From assembly GCF_021602585.1 (NCBI RefSeq), contig NZ_BQIP01000002.1, positions 248,001-312,000 on the forward strand: 64,000 nt of DNA, read 5' to 3'. How positions within the stretch are numbered: the stretch's first letter is position 1; each line of letters begins with the position of its first letter. The notes beneath the pieces were generated by a model. That model did no database searches, was not told the origin of the DNA, and saw only the letters and a list, made by a program, of their open reading frames with translations. This DNA is from Pseudomonas faucium. GTDB lineage: Bacteria; Pseudomonadota; Gammaproteobacteria; Pseudomonadales; Pseudomonadaceae. A program made the position numbers and the translations under genes. Below, piece by piece: positions 9,270 through 19,065 of the stretch.

Positions 9270-10166
9270 ATGGCTAGCTTCAAGGTCGAAACCGAGCAAC
9301 ACGGCGAACTCAACTGCTGGCGCATCAGCAGCGACCACGCCGAACTACTGATCGCCCAGCAGGGTGCGCAGATCCTCAGCTACCAGCGTGTTGGCGAGCC
9401 ACCGCTGCTGTGGCTGAGCGACCAGGCGATCTTCCGCCAGGGCAAGTCGGTGCGCGCCGGCGTGCCGGTGTGCTGGCCCTGGTTCGGCAACCTGCAGCGC
9501 AACCCGCAAGCGGTGCAAGCCATGTATCACGCCGAGCAGGCCCCGGCCCACGGGCTGGCGCGCACGCGTGACTGGCAGTTGCTGGGCATCGAAGAAGCGG
9601 GCAGTGAACTGCGCATCGAATTCGCCCTGCCCGAGGCCCAGGGCGAGCTGCCGGGCTGGCCGCACGATGTCGAGCTGAAGCTGCGCGTGGTGTTGGGCGA
9701 CGCACTCGAACTGAGCCTCACCAGCCACAACCACGGCAATGCGCCGGTGACCATCAGCCAGGCCCTGCACAGCTACTTTGCCGTCAGCGACGTGCGCCAG
9801 GCGCGGGTCGAAGGCGTCGAAGGGCTGAGCTACATCGAGACCCTGGCCGACTGGGAGCAGCGCCAGCAAGAGGGTGCACTGGGCTTTGCCGGGGAAACCG
9901 ACCGCATCTACCTGGATACCCCACCCACGCTGAGCATCGTCGACCCGCACTGGAACCGGCGCATCACCCTGGCCAGCAGCGGCTCGCGTTCGGCGGTGAT
10001 CTGGAACCCATGGACCGAACGGGCCAAGGAGCTGGCGGACATGGCCGACGATGGCTGGCAGCGCATGCTGTGCATCGAGACGGCGAATGTCTGGGATGAT
10101 GTGGTGGAGTTGCGACCTGGGGCGAGCAGTGTGCTCAAGGTCATTATTGGCAGTGAAGTGATCTGA
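9270..10166 (+). CDS. D-hexose-6-phosphate mutarotase (YeaD-like)
   Basis: This 298-residue protein belongs to the galactose-mutarotase superfamily, glucose-6-phosphate 1-epimerase branch (E. coli YeaD, yeast YMR099C). The segment VPVCWPWFGN near residue 65, the HGLARTRDW histidine-arginine motif and the C-terminal VIWNPW-E--K stretch are family landmarks. It interconverts alpha and beta anomers of hexose-6-phosphates. A much longer open frame upstream (to 8700) overlaps the thioesterase out of frame and is not believable; the ATG at 9270 has a GAG-type ribosome site. Confidence 0.86.
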   Translation: MASFKVETEQHGELNCWRISSDHAELLIAQQGAQILSYQRVGEPPLLWLSDQAIFRQGKSVRAGVPVCWPWFGNLQRNPQAVQAMYHAEQAPAHGLARTRDWQLLGIEEAGSELRIEFALPEAQGELPGWPHDVELKLRVVLGDALELSLTSHNHGNAPVTISQALHSYFAVSDVRQARVEGVEGLSYIETLADWEQRQQEGALGFAGETDRIYLDTPPTLSIVDPHWNRRITLASSGSRSAVIWNPWTERAKELADMADDGWQRMLCIETANVWDDVVELRPGASSVLKVIIGSEVI

Positions 10167-10180
10167 TTTTTCTACCGACC

Positions 10181-10204
10181 CGATCGCCGGCAAGCCGGCG
10201 ATCG
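10181..10204. repeat. REP palindrome between convergent genes
   Basis: CGATCGCCGG-CAAG-CCGGCGATCG is a perfect 10-bp stem in the 54-base space between the epimerase gene and the DUF3299 gene, which converge. It may also work as a bidirectional terminator. Confidence 0.75.
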
Positions 10205-10220
10205 GGCCAGCGCAATGCCC

Positions 10221-10754
10221 CTACAGGTCAGCATCCTCCACCACCCTCACCTTCCCCGCATCCAGGGCATAGGCCGCATCGGCCAGGTCATTGCTGACCT
10301 TCTCAACCTTCAACGTCCCGCTGACCCACAGCGGCGTGTAGATATCGTCGATCTTCAGCCCCTTGGGGTAACGCACCAGCACCAGCTGGTTCGGCGGCGG
10401 TGGCGGCACGTGGATGCAGGCGCCCGGGTACGGCACCAGGAAGAACAGCGTGCTGTTGCCCTTGGCGTCGCTCTCCAGCGGCACCGGGTAGCCGCCCAGG
10501 CGGATGGCCTTGCCATTCATGCTGGCCACGGTCTTGGTCGAATACATCACCGCCGGCAGGCCTTTGCTCTGCTTGAGGCCACCCTTGTCGGTGAAGGTGC
10601 CCATGGCTTCGGGGGAGTTGTGGTCGATCTCCGGCATCTGCTCCAGCGCCTTCTGGTCCGACTTGGGCATCAGCTCCAGCCAATCGGTTTCGGGCAGCTC
10701 GGCATGGGCCAGGGTGCTGGCAAGCAGCAAGGGAATGAGGAAAAACGCACGCAT
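10221..10754 (-). CDS. Exported DUF3299 protein
   Basis: This 177-residue protein has a clear signal peptide (MRAFFLIPLLLASTLAHA, residues 1-18) and a DUF3299 domain. Mature-part features are a proline run in IHVPPPPPNQLV and the segment SKGLPAVMYSTK. It is probably periplasmic. DUF3299 proteins often neighbour metal or ABC transport genes elsewhere, but here nothing suggests a partner. I start at MRAFFL because the 15 upstream codons would bury the signal peptide. No function is assigned. Confidence 0.75.
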   Translation of the reverse strand: MRAFFLIPLLLASTLAHAELPETDWLELMPKSDQKALEQMPEIDHNSPEAMGTFTDKGGLKQSKGLPAVMYSTKTVASMNGKAIRLGGYPVPLESDAKGNSTLFFLVPYPGACIHVPPPPPNQLVLVRYPKGLKIDDIYTPLWVSGTLKVEKVSNDLADAAYALDAGKVRVVEDADL

Positions 10755-10802
10755 GAAAATGCTCGGCAACTCGGATGAATTGCCGGGCATTCTAACCACT
10801 AA

Positions 10803-11048
10803 TCAGCGTTTCTTGATGAATCCGTAGATCACAAGCAGCACCACGGCACCCACCAGCGCACCGAAGAAGCCTGCGGCCTGGCCTGCCTGGTAGATGCCCA
10901 GTGCCTGGCCGCCATAAGTGGCGAGCAGGGAGCCGGCAATACCCAGGAGGATGGTCATGATCCAGCCCATGCTGTCGTCGCCCGGCTTGATGAAGCGGGC
11001 CAGCAGGCCAACGATGAGGCCGATGAAGATGGTTCCAATGATGCCCAT
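10803..11048 (-). CDS. YeaQ/GlsB-family small membrane protein
   Basis: This 81-residue, glycine-rich protein has three hydrophobic segments (about residues 3-20, 28-48 and 57-78). MGIIGTIFIGLIVGLLAR and the basic end IYGFIKKR are typical of the transglycosylase-associated YeaQ/YmgE/GlsB family, often induced by envelope or osmotic stress. The ATG at 11048 has an AGAGGGA ribosome site at good distance. It sits between the purK terminator and the DUF3299 gene. The molecular role is unknown for the family. Confidence 0.82.
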   Translation of the reverse strand: MGIIGTIFIGLIVGLLARFIKPGDDSMGWIMTILLGIAGSLLATYGGQALGIYQAGQAAGFFGALVGAVVLLVIYGFIKKR

Positions 11049-11073
11049 GGCATTCCCTCTGCAGTGAAAATGG

Positions 11074-11108
11074 AACAAGCCAAAGCCTAGTCAGCGCTTT
11101 GGCTTGTT
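11074..11108 (-). terminator. Terminator after purK
   Basis: A 13-bp stem (AACAAGCCAAAGC at 11074-11086 pairing with 11096-11108) starts 37 bases past the purK stop. On the minus strand it is followed by CCATTTTC. Confidence 0.75.
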
Positions 11109-11145
11109 GCCATGTTCAGAGGGCAAGGCGCCTGGAGAAGTTCGA

Positions 11146-12228
11146 TCAGTTGCTGATCAACGCCTCTACTTCGGCGATCTTGGCCTGCAGGGTGGCCATG
11201 TCCTGGCAACGCAGGGTGGCGTGGCCGACCTTGCGCCCGACCTTGAAGGCCTTGCCGTAGTGGTGCAGGTGGCAGTCGTCGATGGCGACGACCTTGTCCA
11301 CCGCCGGCACTTCACCGATGAAGTTGAGCATCGCGCTCTCGCCCACCTTGGCGGTCGAGCCCAGCGGCAGGCCGGCAACGGCGCGCAGGTGGTTCTCGAA
11401 CTGGCTGCACTCGGCGCCTTCGATGGTCCAGTGCCCGGAGTTGTGCACGCGCGGGGCGATTTCGTTGGCCTTCAGGCCACCGTCGACTTCGAAGAACTCG
11501 AAAGCCATCACGCCCACGTAGTCCAGCTGCTTGAGCACACGGCCGACGTAGTCTTCGGCCAGCGCCTGCAGCGGGTGCGCCTCGCTGGCCACCGACAGGC
11601 GCAGGATGCCGCTTTCGTGGGTGTTGTGCACCAGCGGGTAGAAGCGGGTTTCGCCATCGCGGGCACGCACCGCCACCAGCGACACTTCGCCGGTGAAGGG
11701 CACGAAGCCTTCGAGCAGGCAAGGCACGCTGCCCAGCTCGGCGAAGGTACCCAGCACATCGTCAGGGGTGCGCAGCACCTTCTGGCCCTTGCCGTCGTAA
11801 CCCAGGGTGCGGGTCTTGAGCACGGCTGGCAGGCCGATGCTGGCGACCGCGGCATCCAGGTCCTGTTGCGAGAGGATGTCGGCGAAGGCCGGGGTCGGGA
11901 TACCCAGGTCGCGGAACATGCTCTTTTCGAACAGGCGGTCGCGGGCGATGCGCAGCGCCTCGGCACTGGGATAGACCGGGACGAACTGCGAAAGGAAGGC
12001 CACGGTTTCGGCCGGGACGCTTTCGAACTCGAAGGTCACCAGGTCGACTTCGTCGGCCAGCTGGCGCAGGTGGTCCTGGTCGCTGTAGTCGGCCCGCAGG
12101 TGTTCACCCAGGGGCGCGGCACAGGCATCCGGTGCCGGGTCGAGGAAGGCGAAGTTCATGCCCAGCGGAGTGCCCGCCAAGGCCAGCATGCGGCCCAGCT
12201 GGCCGCCACCGATTACACCGATCTTCAT
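11146..12228 (-). CDS. purK: N5-carboxyaminoimidazole ribonucleotide synthase PurK
   Basis: This 360-residue ATP-grasp enzyme converts AIR, bicarbonate and ATP to N5-CAIR in de novo purine synthesis. MKIGVIGGGQLGRMLA at the start is the PurK preATP-grasp motif. LKTRTLGYDGKGQ forms the ATP-binding loop, and NEIAPRVHNSGHW holds the metal and substrate residues. The ATG at 12228 is preceded by GAGG and lies 10 bases after the purE stop, so the two are co-translated. Its product goes straight to PurE. Confidence 0.95.
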   Translation of the reverse strand: MKIGVIGGGQLGRMLALAGTPLGMNFAFLDPAPDACAAPLGEHLRADYSDQDHLRQLADEVDLVTFEFESVPAETVAFLSQFVPVYPSAEALRIARDRLFEKSMFRDLGIPTPAFADILSQQDLDAAVASIGLPAVLKTRTLGYDGKGQKVLRTPDDVLGTFAELGSVPCLLEGFVPFTGEVSLVAVRARDGETRFYPLVHNTHESGILRLSVASEAHPLQALAEDYVGRVLKQLDYVGVMAFEFFEVDGGLKANEIAPRVHNSGHWTIEGAECSQFENHLRAVAGLPLGSTAKVGESAMLNFIGEVPAVDKVVAIDDCHLHHYGKAFKVGRKVGHATLRCQDMATLQAKIAEVEALISN

Positions 12229-12238
12229 GGGTTGGGCC

Positions 12239-12730
12239 TCAAGCCTGGCGTGGATCTGGGTTGTCCAGCACGGTGTCGGTCTGTTCCGTGCGGAATTGCT
12301 TGAGCGCGGCGTGGTACTGCGGGTACTTGGCGCCGAGGATGCTCGCCGACAGCAGGGCAGCATTGACCGCACCGGCGCGGCCGATGGCCAGCGTGGCGAC
12401 CGGCACACCGGCCGGCATCTGCACGATCGACAGCAGCGAGTCGACACCCGACAGCATCGACGACTGCACCGGCACGCCCAGCACCGGCAGGTGGGTCTTG
12501 GCGGCGCACATGCCTGGCAGGTGGGCAGCGCCACCGGCACCGGCAATGATCACCTCGATGCCACGCCCTTCTGCCTCTTCGGCGTACTGGAACAGCAAGT
12601 CCGGGGTGCGGTGGGCGGAAACCACCTTCACTTCGTAGGGAATGCCGAGTTTTTCCAGCATATCGGCGGTGTGGCTAAGGGTGGACCAATCGGACTTGGA
12701 GCCCATGATCACGCCAACCAGTGCACTCAT
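12239..12730 (-). CDS. purE: N5-carboxyaminoimidazole ribonucleotide mutase PurE
   Basis: This 163-residue class I PurE moves the carboxyl group of N5-CAIR to give CAIR. The N-terminal GSKSDW motif, SAHRTPDLL and the [10 protein letters not shown] loop with the catalytic histidine are present; the length is typical. AGAGG precedes the ATG. It is first in the purE-purK operon. A perfect terminator hairpin with six T lies just 39 bases upstream of the start, which points to transcription attenuation or to a very short promoter region. Confidence 0.95.
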   Translation of the reverse strand: MSALVGVIMGSKSDWSTLSHTADMLEKLGIPYEVKVVSAHRTPDLLFQYAEEAEGRGIEVIIAGAGGAAHLPGMCAAKTHLPVLGVPVQSSMLSGVDSLLSIVQMPAGVPVATLAIGRAGAVNAALLSASILGAKYPQYHAALKQFRTEQTDTVLDNPDPRQA

Positions 12731-12768
12731 CGTCGAGCCTCTTCGCTTGTTGCGCCCGCAGGCGCGTC

Positions 12769-12809
12769 AAAAAACAACAAGCCACGCGGGACGACCGGCG
12801 TGGCTTGTT
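12769..12809 (-). terminator. Rho-independent terminator in the purE leader
   Basis: A perfect 12-bp stem (12776-12787 with 12798-12809) is followed on the minus strand by G and then T6 (12769-12774). It lies between a candidate promoter at about 12850 and the purE ATG at 12730. It could end the upstream LysR message or attenuate purEK. Confidence 0.8.
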
Positions 12810-12819
12810 TGCTGATCCG

Positions 12820-12855
12820 GACCGGAGCTGTCCGGTCGAAAGGCCGCGCAGTATA
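12820..12855 (-). promoter_or_regulatory. purE: Candidate purEK promoter and leader hairpin
   Basis: The minus strand has TATACT at 12850-12855, a plausible -10, with no good -35. A perfect 7-bp hairpin (arms inside 12820-12837) lies just downstream, before the leader terminator. Together they resemble an attenuated leader; this is inferred. Confidence 0.4.
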
Positions 12856-12902
12856 GCGTAACCAAGGCCGTTGCTGGCACCCCTGGCGACCAACTGTCGG
12901 CC

Positions 12903-13835
12903 TTATTTTTCGGGGCTTTGGCTGACTTTTGGGTCAACCGCGGCGCCCCCTTCGAGCTTGCGCCACAACAGCCTCACGTTGGCCTTGCGCACCAGGGCGC
13001 AGCGGTACAGGCGGATCTCCAGCGGCACGTGCCATTGGCTGCCGCCGCAGATGGCCAGCTCGCCCCGCTCCAGCTCGCCGCGCATCGACAGCTGCGGCAC
13101 CCAGGCAATGCCCATGCCTTCCAGCGCCATGCTCTTGAGGCTGTCGGCCATGGCCGTTTCATAGACAGTGGTGTAGCGCAGGCTGCGCTGGCGCAGCAGC
13201 AGGTTGACCGAGCGGCCGAGGAAGGCGCCGGCGCTGTAGGCCAGCAGCGGCACGCTGCTGTCGCCTTCGAGGTCGAACAGTGGCTTGCCATCGGCCCCCA
13301 CCGCGCACACCGGCAGCATTTCGGTATTGCCCATGTGCAGCCAGGGGAAGATCTCGGCATCCATCTGCAGCGCGGCATCCGGGTCGTAGAACGCCAGCAT
13401 CAAGTCGCAGCCACCTTCGCGCAAGGCATGCACCGCATCTCCGACGTTAGTCGCAACCAGGCGGGTGGCGATGTTCAGGCCATCGTTGCGCAATTGCGCA
13501 ACCCAACGTGGGAAAAAGCCCGAAGCCAGGGAGTGCGCGGCGGCCACCTGGACCACCTCGCCCTGCCCGCCTTCAAGGTGATGAAGATGGCGCAGCACCT
13601 CGCCCAGCTGGTCGACCACGGTGCGCGCGGTGACCAGAAACAGCTGCCCGGCCTCGGTCAATTCAATCGGGGTGCGGGAACGATTCACCAGGGTCAGGCC
13701 AAGGGCTGCTTCGAGGCTGCGAATACGCCGGCTGAAGGCCGGCTGGGTGACGAAACGGCGCTCCGCCGCCTGGGAAAAACTGCGGGTCGCGGCGAGGGCG
13801 CTGAAGTCTTCCAGCCACTTGCTTTCAAGGTTCAT
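12903..13835 (-). CDS. LysR-family transcriptional regulator beside aspA
   Basis: This 310-residue protein has an N-terminal winged helix-turn-helix (about 1-60, with AATRSFSQAAERRFVTQPAF) and a LysR substrate-binding domain (about 85-290). It is divergent from aspA (182 bases apart), which is the usual arrangement for control of the neighbour. LysR proteins at this position are conserved in pseudomonads, and regulation of aspartase is a reasonable inference; no effector can be named. I start at MNLESKWLED, which has GGGAG at nine bases; twelve upstream codons look non-coding. Confidence 0.85.
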   Translation of the reverse strand: MNLESKWLEDFSALAATRSFSQAAERRFVTQPAFSRRIRSLEAALGLTLVNRSRTPIELTEAGQLFLVTARTVVDQLGEVLRHLHHLEGGQGEVVQVAAAHSLASGFFPRWVAQLRNDGLNIATRLVATNVGDAVHALREGGCDLMLAFYDPDAALQMDAEIFPWLHMGNTEMLPVCAVGADGKPLFDLEGDSSVPLLAYSAGAFLGRSVNLLLRQRSLRYTTVYETAMADSLKSMALEGMGIAWVPQLSMRGELERGELAICGGSQWHVPLEIRLYRCALVRKANVRLLWRKLEGGAAVDPKVSQSPEK

Positions 13836-14017
13836 GAAGCGAGTCTCCCGGCATGCACCAAAATGGAACACGCTCGATTGTCAATTGGCGTCACACGAAA
13901 CACTATGCCGTTTGTGCATAGGTTAGCGTGCAACAGCATTGGCCGCAAAATCCCCTTCAGGCCTAGGATTGGCGCCATTCCGGCAGGTGCCGGGTCAAAA
14001 TCGAGATGATATCCATC

Positions 14018-15442
14018 ATGTCCTCCGCTGCATCGTTCCGCGTCGAAAAAGATCTGCTTGGTACCCTTGAAGTCCCTGCCGATGCCTACTACGGCATCCA
14101 GACCCTGCGCGCTGCCAACAACTTCCACCTCTCCGGTGTTCCGCTGTCGCACTACCCGAAACTGGTAGTCGGCCTGGCGATGGTCAAGCAGGCAGCTGCT
14201 GACGCCAACCGTGAGCTGGGGCACCTGAGCGATGCCAAGCACGCCGCGATCAGCGCAGCCTGCGCACGACTGATCAAGGGCGACTACCACGAGCAGTTCG
14301 TGGTGGACATGATCCAAGGCGGTGCTGGTACTTCCACCAACATGAACGCCAACGAAGTCATCGCCAACATCGCGCTGGAGGCCATGGGCCACCAGAAGGG
14401 TGAGTACCAGTACCTGCACCCGAACAACGATGTGAACATGGCCCAGTCGACCAACGACGCCTACCCGACCGCCATCCGCCTGGGCCTGCTGCTGGGCCAC
14501 GACGCCCTGCTGGCCAGCCTCGACAGCCTGATCCAGGCCTTCGCTGCCAAGGGCAAGGAATTCGACCACGTACTGAAGATGGGCCGTACCCAGCTGCAGG
14601 ACGCCGTGCCGATGACCCTGGGCCAGGAATTCCGCGCCTTCGCCACCACCATGACCGAAGACCTGCAGCGCCTGCGCTCGCTGGCTCCGGAACTGCTGAC
14701 CGAAATCAACCTGGGCGGCACCGCCATCGGTACCGGCATCAACGCCGACCCGGGCTACCAGGCCCTGGCCGTACAGCGCCTGGCCACCATCAGCGGCCAG
14801 CCGCTGGTACCGGCTGCCGACCTGATCGAAGCCACCTCCGACATGGGCGCCTTCGTGCTGTTCTCCGGCATGCTCAAGCGTACTGCGGTCAAGCTGTCGA
14901 AGATCTGCAACGACCTGCGCCTGCTGTCCAGCGGCCCGCGCACCGGCATCAACGAGATCAACCTGCCAGCGCGTCAGCCAGGCAGCTCGATCATGCCAGG
15001 CAAGGTCAACCCGGTTATCCCGGAAGCGGTCAACCAGGTGGCCTTCGCCATCATGGGCAACGACCTGGCCCTGACCGTCGCCGCCGAAGGTGGCCAGCTG
15101 CAGCTGAACGTGATGGAACCGCTGATCGCCTACAAGATCTTCGACTCGATCCGCCTGCTGCAACGCGCCATGGACATGCTGCGCGAGCACTGCATCGTCG
15201 GCATCACCGCCAACGAACAGCGCTGCCGTGAACTGGTCGAGCACTCGATCGGCCTGGTCACCGCCCTGAACCCGTACATCGGCTACGAAAACGCCACCCG
15301 TATCGCCCGTGTAGCCCTGGAAACAGGCCGCGGCGTGCTGGAACTGGTGCGCGAAGAGAAGCTGCTGGATGAAGAGATGCTCAACGACATCCTGCGTCCG
15401 GAAAACATGATCGCTCCACGTCTGGTTCCGCTGAAGGCGTAA
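14018..15442 (+). CDS. aspA: Aspartate ammonia-lyase (aspartase)
   Basis: This 474-residue enzyme of the fumarase/aspartase superfamily converts L-aspartate to fumarate and ammonia in the cytoplasm. The signature GSSIMPGKVNPV lies near residues 324-335, and GGAGTSTNMNANEV near 100 holds substrate-binding residues. The closely related fumarase C differs in these regions; this sequence (RVEKDLLGTLEVPADAYYGIQT) is of the aspartase type. I start at MSSAAS rather than the ATG four codons earlier, because the GAG ribosome site abuts that first ATG. A strong terminator follows. Confidence 0.93.
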   Translation: MSSAASFRVEKDLLGTLEVPADAYYGIQTLRAANNFHLSGVPLSHYPKLVVGLAMVKQAAADANRELGHLSDAKHAAISAACARLIKGDYHEQFVVDMIQGGAGTSTNMNANEVIANIALEAMGHQKGEYQYLHPNNDVNMAQSTNDAYPTAIRLGLLLGHDALLASLDSLIQAFAAKGKEFDHVLKMGRTQLQDAVPMTLGQEFRAFATTMTEDLQRLRSLAPELLTEINLGGTAIGTGINADPGYQALAVQRLATISGQPLVPAADLIEATSDMGAFVLFSGMLKRTAVKLSKICNDLRLLSSGPRTGINEINLPARQPGSSIMPGKVNPVIPEAVNQVAFAIMGNDLALTVAAEGGQLQLNVMEPLIAYKIFDSIRLLQRAMDMLREHCIVGITANEQRCRELVEHSIGLVTALNPYIGYENATRIARVALETGRGVLELVREEKLLDEEMLNDILRPENMIAPRLVPLKA

Positions 15443-15500
15443 CCCGGCCGCTGCAAACAGTCTCACCAGGTCGAGGGACTAGACACCTCTCAACCTTTCA

Positions 15501-15533
15501 AGGGCCCGAGCGCACGCTTCGGGCCCTTTTTTT
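15501..15533 (+). terminator. Terminator after aspA
   Basis: A 9-bp stem (AGGGCCCGA with TCGGGCCCT) and a T7 run starting at 15527 lie 58 bases past the aspA stop. Confidence 0.92.
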
Positions 15534-15598
15534 CGTCTGCCGCAGCCCGGCACACAACTTGCTCCATAATGCCTCCCAGCCAAACGGGATTACCGAGC

Positions 15599-16591
15599 AT
15601 GCTGCATAGCCACCTGACCACCCTGAATGCGGTTTCGCTGATCCTCAACCTGTTCCAGGAAGACGGTTGCGAGGCCACGGCGTTGCTCGCCGGCAGCGGC
15701 ATAGGCCCGGCGGACCTGGGGCATGCCGATGCGCGCATCACCACCCAGCAGGAGCTGCAGGTGTGTGCCAATGCCGTGGCGCGGCGCGAGGACATTGGCC
15801 TGGAACTGGGCCGGCGCATGCATGTGTCGTGCTACGGCATGCTCGGTTACGCGCTGCTCTCCAGTGCCACTTTGGGTGACGCCCTGCGCCTGGCGCTGCA
15901 GTATCCGGCACTGCTGGGAACAGTCTTCCAGCTGCGCCTGATCGACGATGGCCAGCGGGTCTGGTTCAGCGCCAGCGACTATCACGACAGCCCGGCGCTG
16001 GCCGCTTTCAATGCCGAGTTCTGCCTGGTGTCGCTGAAAGTCATCTGCGACGACCTGCTCGGCCGCCCGCTGCCATTGCTCGGCGCCCGCTTCGAACATG
16101 CCCGGCCCGGCTACCACGCGCTCTATACCCGGGCATTCCACTGCCCGCTGAGCTTCGCCGACGAAGACAACGCCTTCGCCTTCGAGCGGCGCTGGCTCGA
16201 CACCCCGTTGCCATTGGCCGACCCGATCACCCACAAGGCCATGAGCGAACGCTGCCGGCGGCTGAACCTGGAATTCACCGGGCGCCAGGCGTGGCTGGGG
16301 CGAATCCGCCAACTGTTGCTGCAGCAACTGGATGCGGCGCCGGGGCTCGAAGGCCTGGCGCGGCAGATGAACTGCTCCTCGCGCACCTTGCGCCGGCATT
16401 TGCAGGCGCTGGGCAGCAGTTACCAGCAGCTGCTCGATGAGCTGCGCTTCGAACGGGCCAAGCAGTTGCTGGCCGATGAGCAGATGCCGATCTACCGGAT
16501 TGCCGAGACCTTGGGTTTCAGCGAAACCGCCAGTTTTCGGCATGCGTTCCAGCGTTGGAGTGGTGTAGCGCCCAGCCATTTTCGCGGCTGA
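15599..16591 (+). CDS. AraC-family transcriptional regulator
   Basis: This 330-residue protein has an N-terminal AraC-type ligand-binding domain (about 15-195, the OruR/ArgR-like class) and a C-terminal AraC helix-turn-helix pair (about 230-328). The signature region runs IYRIAETLGFSETASFRHAF and on to the SHFRG end. It is upstream of and co-oriented with the acetylpolyamine deacetylase and a PotF-like gene, so control of polyamine use is likely. The start at MLHSHL is preferred to one ten codons earlier. A solitary REP element separates it from the next gene, so it may be a separate transcript. Confidence 0.86.
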   Translation: MLHSHLTTLNAVSLILNLFQEDGCEATALLAGSGIGPADLGHADARITTQQELQVCANAVARREDIGLELGRRMHVSCYGMLGYALLSSATLGDALRLALQYPALLGTVFQLRLIDDGQRVWFSASDYHDSPALAAFNAEFCLVSLKVICDDLLGRPLPLLGARFEHARPGYHALYTRAFHCPLSFADEDNAFAFERRWLDTPLPLADPITHKAMSERCRRLNLEFTGRQAWLGRIRQLLLQQLDAAPGLEGLARQMNCSSRTLRRHLQALGSSYQQLLDELRFERAKQLLADEQMPIYRIAETLGFSETASFRHAFQRWSGVAPSHFRG

Positions 16592-16622
16592 CCGTAGCTC
16601 TGCAGCGCGCGCACCGGGCCTT

Positions 16623-16651
16623 GTGGGAGCCGGCTTGCCGGCGATAGGGCC
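16623..16651. repeat. Solitary REP element
   Basis: One copy of the P. putida REP (from GTGGGAGCC to ATAGGGCC, palindromic core GCCGGCTTGCCGGC) lies 31 bases after the AraC gene. It is the same 29-bp unit found as a pair at 22466-22561. Confidence 0.88.
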
Positions 16652-16764
16652 GGTACAGGCCAGCGACCTTGGCCACATCGATCCCCTTTTGGCCGTTTGC
16701 GTCGTTCTCCCCCTGCAGGCCGCCCACGAGAATGGGCCCACGCCTGTACCCCCGGAGAACAACA

Positions 16765-17808
<1,044 letters not shown>

Positions 17809-18912
17809 ATGGTCCGACTCAAGCGTCTGCTCGCCCCGTTCATCGCTGCCACCCTGTTCACCGGCGCCTTCCAGGCCCAGGCCGAACAGCGCACCCTGCG
17901 GGTGTACAACTGGTTCGACTACATCACGCCGCAGACCTTGAGTGACTTCCAGAAAGACAGCGGGGTCAAGCTGGTCTACGACATCTTCGACACCAACGAG
18001 GCCCTGGAAGCCAAGCTGCTGACCGGCAACTCCGGCTATGACGTGGTGGTGCCGTCCAACGTGTTCCTCGCCAAGCAGATCGAGGCCGGGGTCTTCCAGC
18101 CGCTGGACCGCAGCAAGCTGCCGAACTGGCAGCACCTGGACCCGGCGCTGATGAAGCTGATCGAGGCCAACGACCCGGGCAACAAGTTCGCCGTGCCCTA
18201 CATGTACGGCACCGTGCTGATCGGCTTCAACCCGGACAAGGTCAAGGCCGTGCTCGGCGCCAACGCGCCGGTGGACAGCTGGGACCTGATCTTCAAGGAA
18301 GAGAACATCGCCAAGCTCAAGCAATGCGGCGTGGCGCTGCTCGACTCGCCGTCGGAGATCCTGCCGCTGGCCTTGAAGTACCTGGGCCTGGACCCGAACA
18401 GCGACAAGCCGGACGACTACAAGCAGGCCGAAGCGCTGCTGCTGAAAATTCGCCCGCACGTCACCTACTTCCACTCCTCCAAGTACATGGCCGACATCGC
18501 CAACGGCGACATCTGCGTCGCCGTCGGCTATTCCGGCAGTTTCTCCCAGGCCGCCAACCGGGCACGGGATGCGAAGAATGGCGTGGTGGTGGACATGCGC
18601 CTGCCCAAGGAAGGCGCGCCGATCTGGTTCGACATGCTGGCGATTCCGAAGGGGGCAGCCAACCCGGAGGATGCGCACGCCTTCATCAACTACCTGCTGA
18701 GGCCGGAGGTGATTGCGCCGATCAGTGACTTTGTCGGGTACCCGAACCCGAACAAGGACGCGACCGACAAGGTCAGCCCGGCGATTCGCAACAACCCCAA
18801 CTTGTATCCGACGGCCGAGGCGATGGCCAAGCTGTACACGCTCAAGCCCTTGTCGCGTGAGGCAGAGCGGGCGCGCACGCGGGCCTGGACCAAGATCAAG
18901 TCCGGGACCTGA
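17809..18912 (+). CDS. Polyamine-binding periplasmic protein (PotF/SpuD-like)
   Basis: This 367-residue protein has a signal peptide (1-25, MVRLKRLL to QAQA) and the extracellular solute-binding fold of the PotF/SpuD/SpuE group. [15 protein letters not shown] at the start of the mature part and [16 protein letters not shown] are hallmarks. It probably binds putrescine, spermidine or an acetylated form in the periplasm. No ABC permease or ATPase genes accompany it, so it must share a transporter encoded elsewhere or act as a sensor. Its ATG directly follows the aphA stop. The AGGAG inside the end of aphA is its ribosome site. Confidence 0.88.
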   Translation: MVRLKRLLAPFIAATLFTGAFQAQAEQRTLRVYNWFDYITPQTLSDFQKDSGVKLVYDIFDTNEALEAKLLTGNSGYDVVVPSNVFLAKQIEAGVFQPLDRSKLPNWQHLDPALMKLIEANDPGNKFAVPYMYGTVLIGFNPDKVKAVLGANAPVDSWDLIFKEENIAKLKQCGVALLDSPSEILPLALKYLGLDPNSDKPDDYKQAEALLLKIRPHVTYFHSSKYMADIANGDICVAVGYSGSFSQAANRARDAKNGVVVDMRLPKEGAPIWFDMLAIPKGAANPEDAHAFINYLLRPEVIAPISDFVGYPNPNKDATDKVSPAIRNNPNLYPTAEAMAKLYTLKPLSREAERARTRAWTKIKSGT

Positions 18913-18955
18913 TACCTGCTGAAGGCTGCTCCATTACAGAGACCTGCGAACCCTG

Positions 18956-19065
18956 TAGGAGCGGCCTTGTGTCGCGAAAGGGCTGCATGGCAGCCCCAGA
19001 AATACCAGCAGAACCGTAGATCTGGGGCCGCCTTGCGGCCCTTTCGCGACACAAGGCCGCTCCTA
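18956..19065. repeat. 110-bp inverted-repeat element overlapping the mocR stop
   Basis: Perfect 28-bp arms (18956-18983 and 19038-19065, outer end TAGGAGCGGCC) flank a 54-base core with two smaller hairpins (GGCTGC/GCAGCC and GGGCCGC/GCGGCCC). It resembles the intergenic repeats common in P. putida chromosomes. The last three bases on the right are the stop codon of the mocR gene. Confidence 0.85.
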
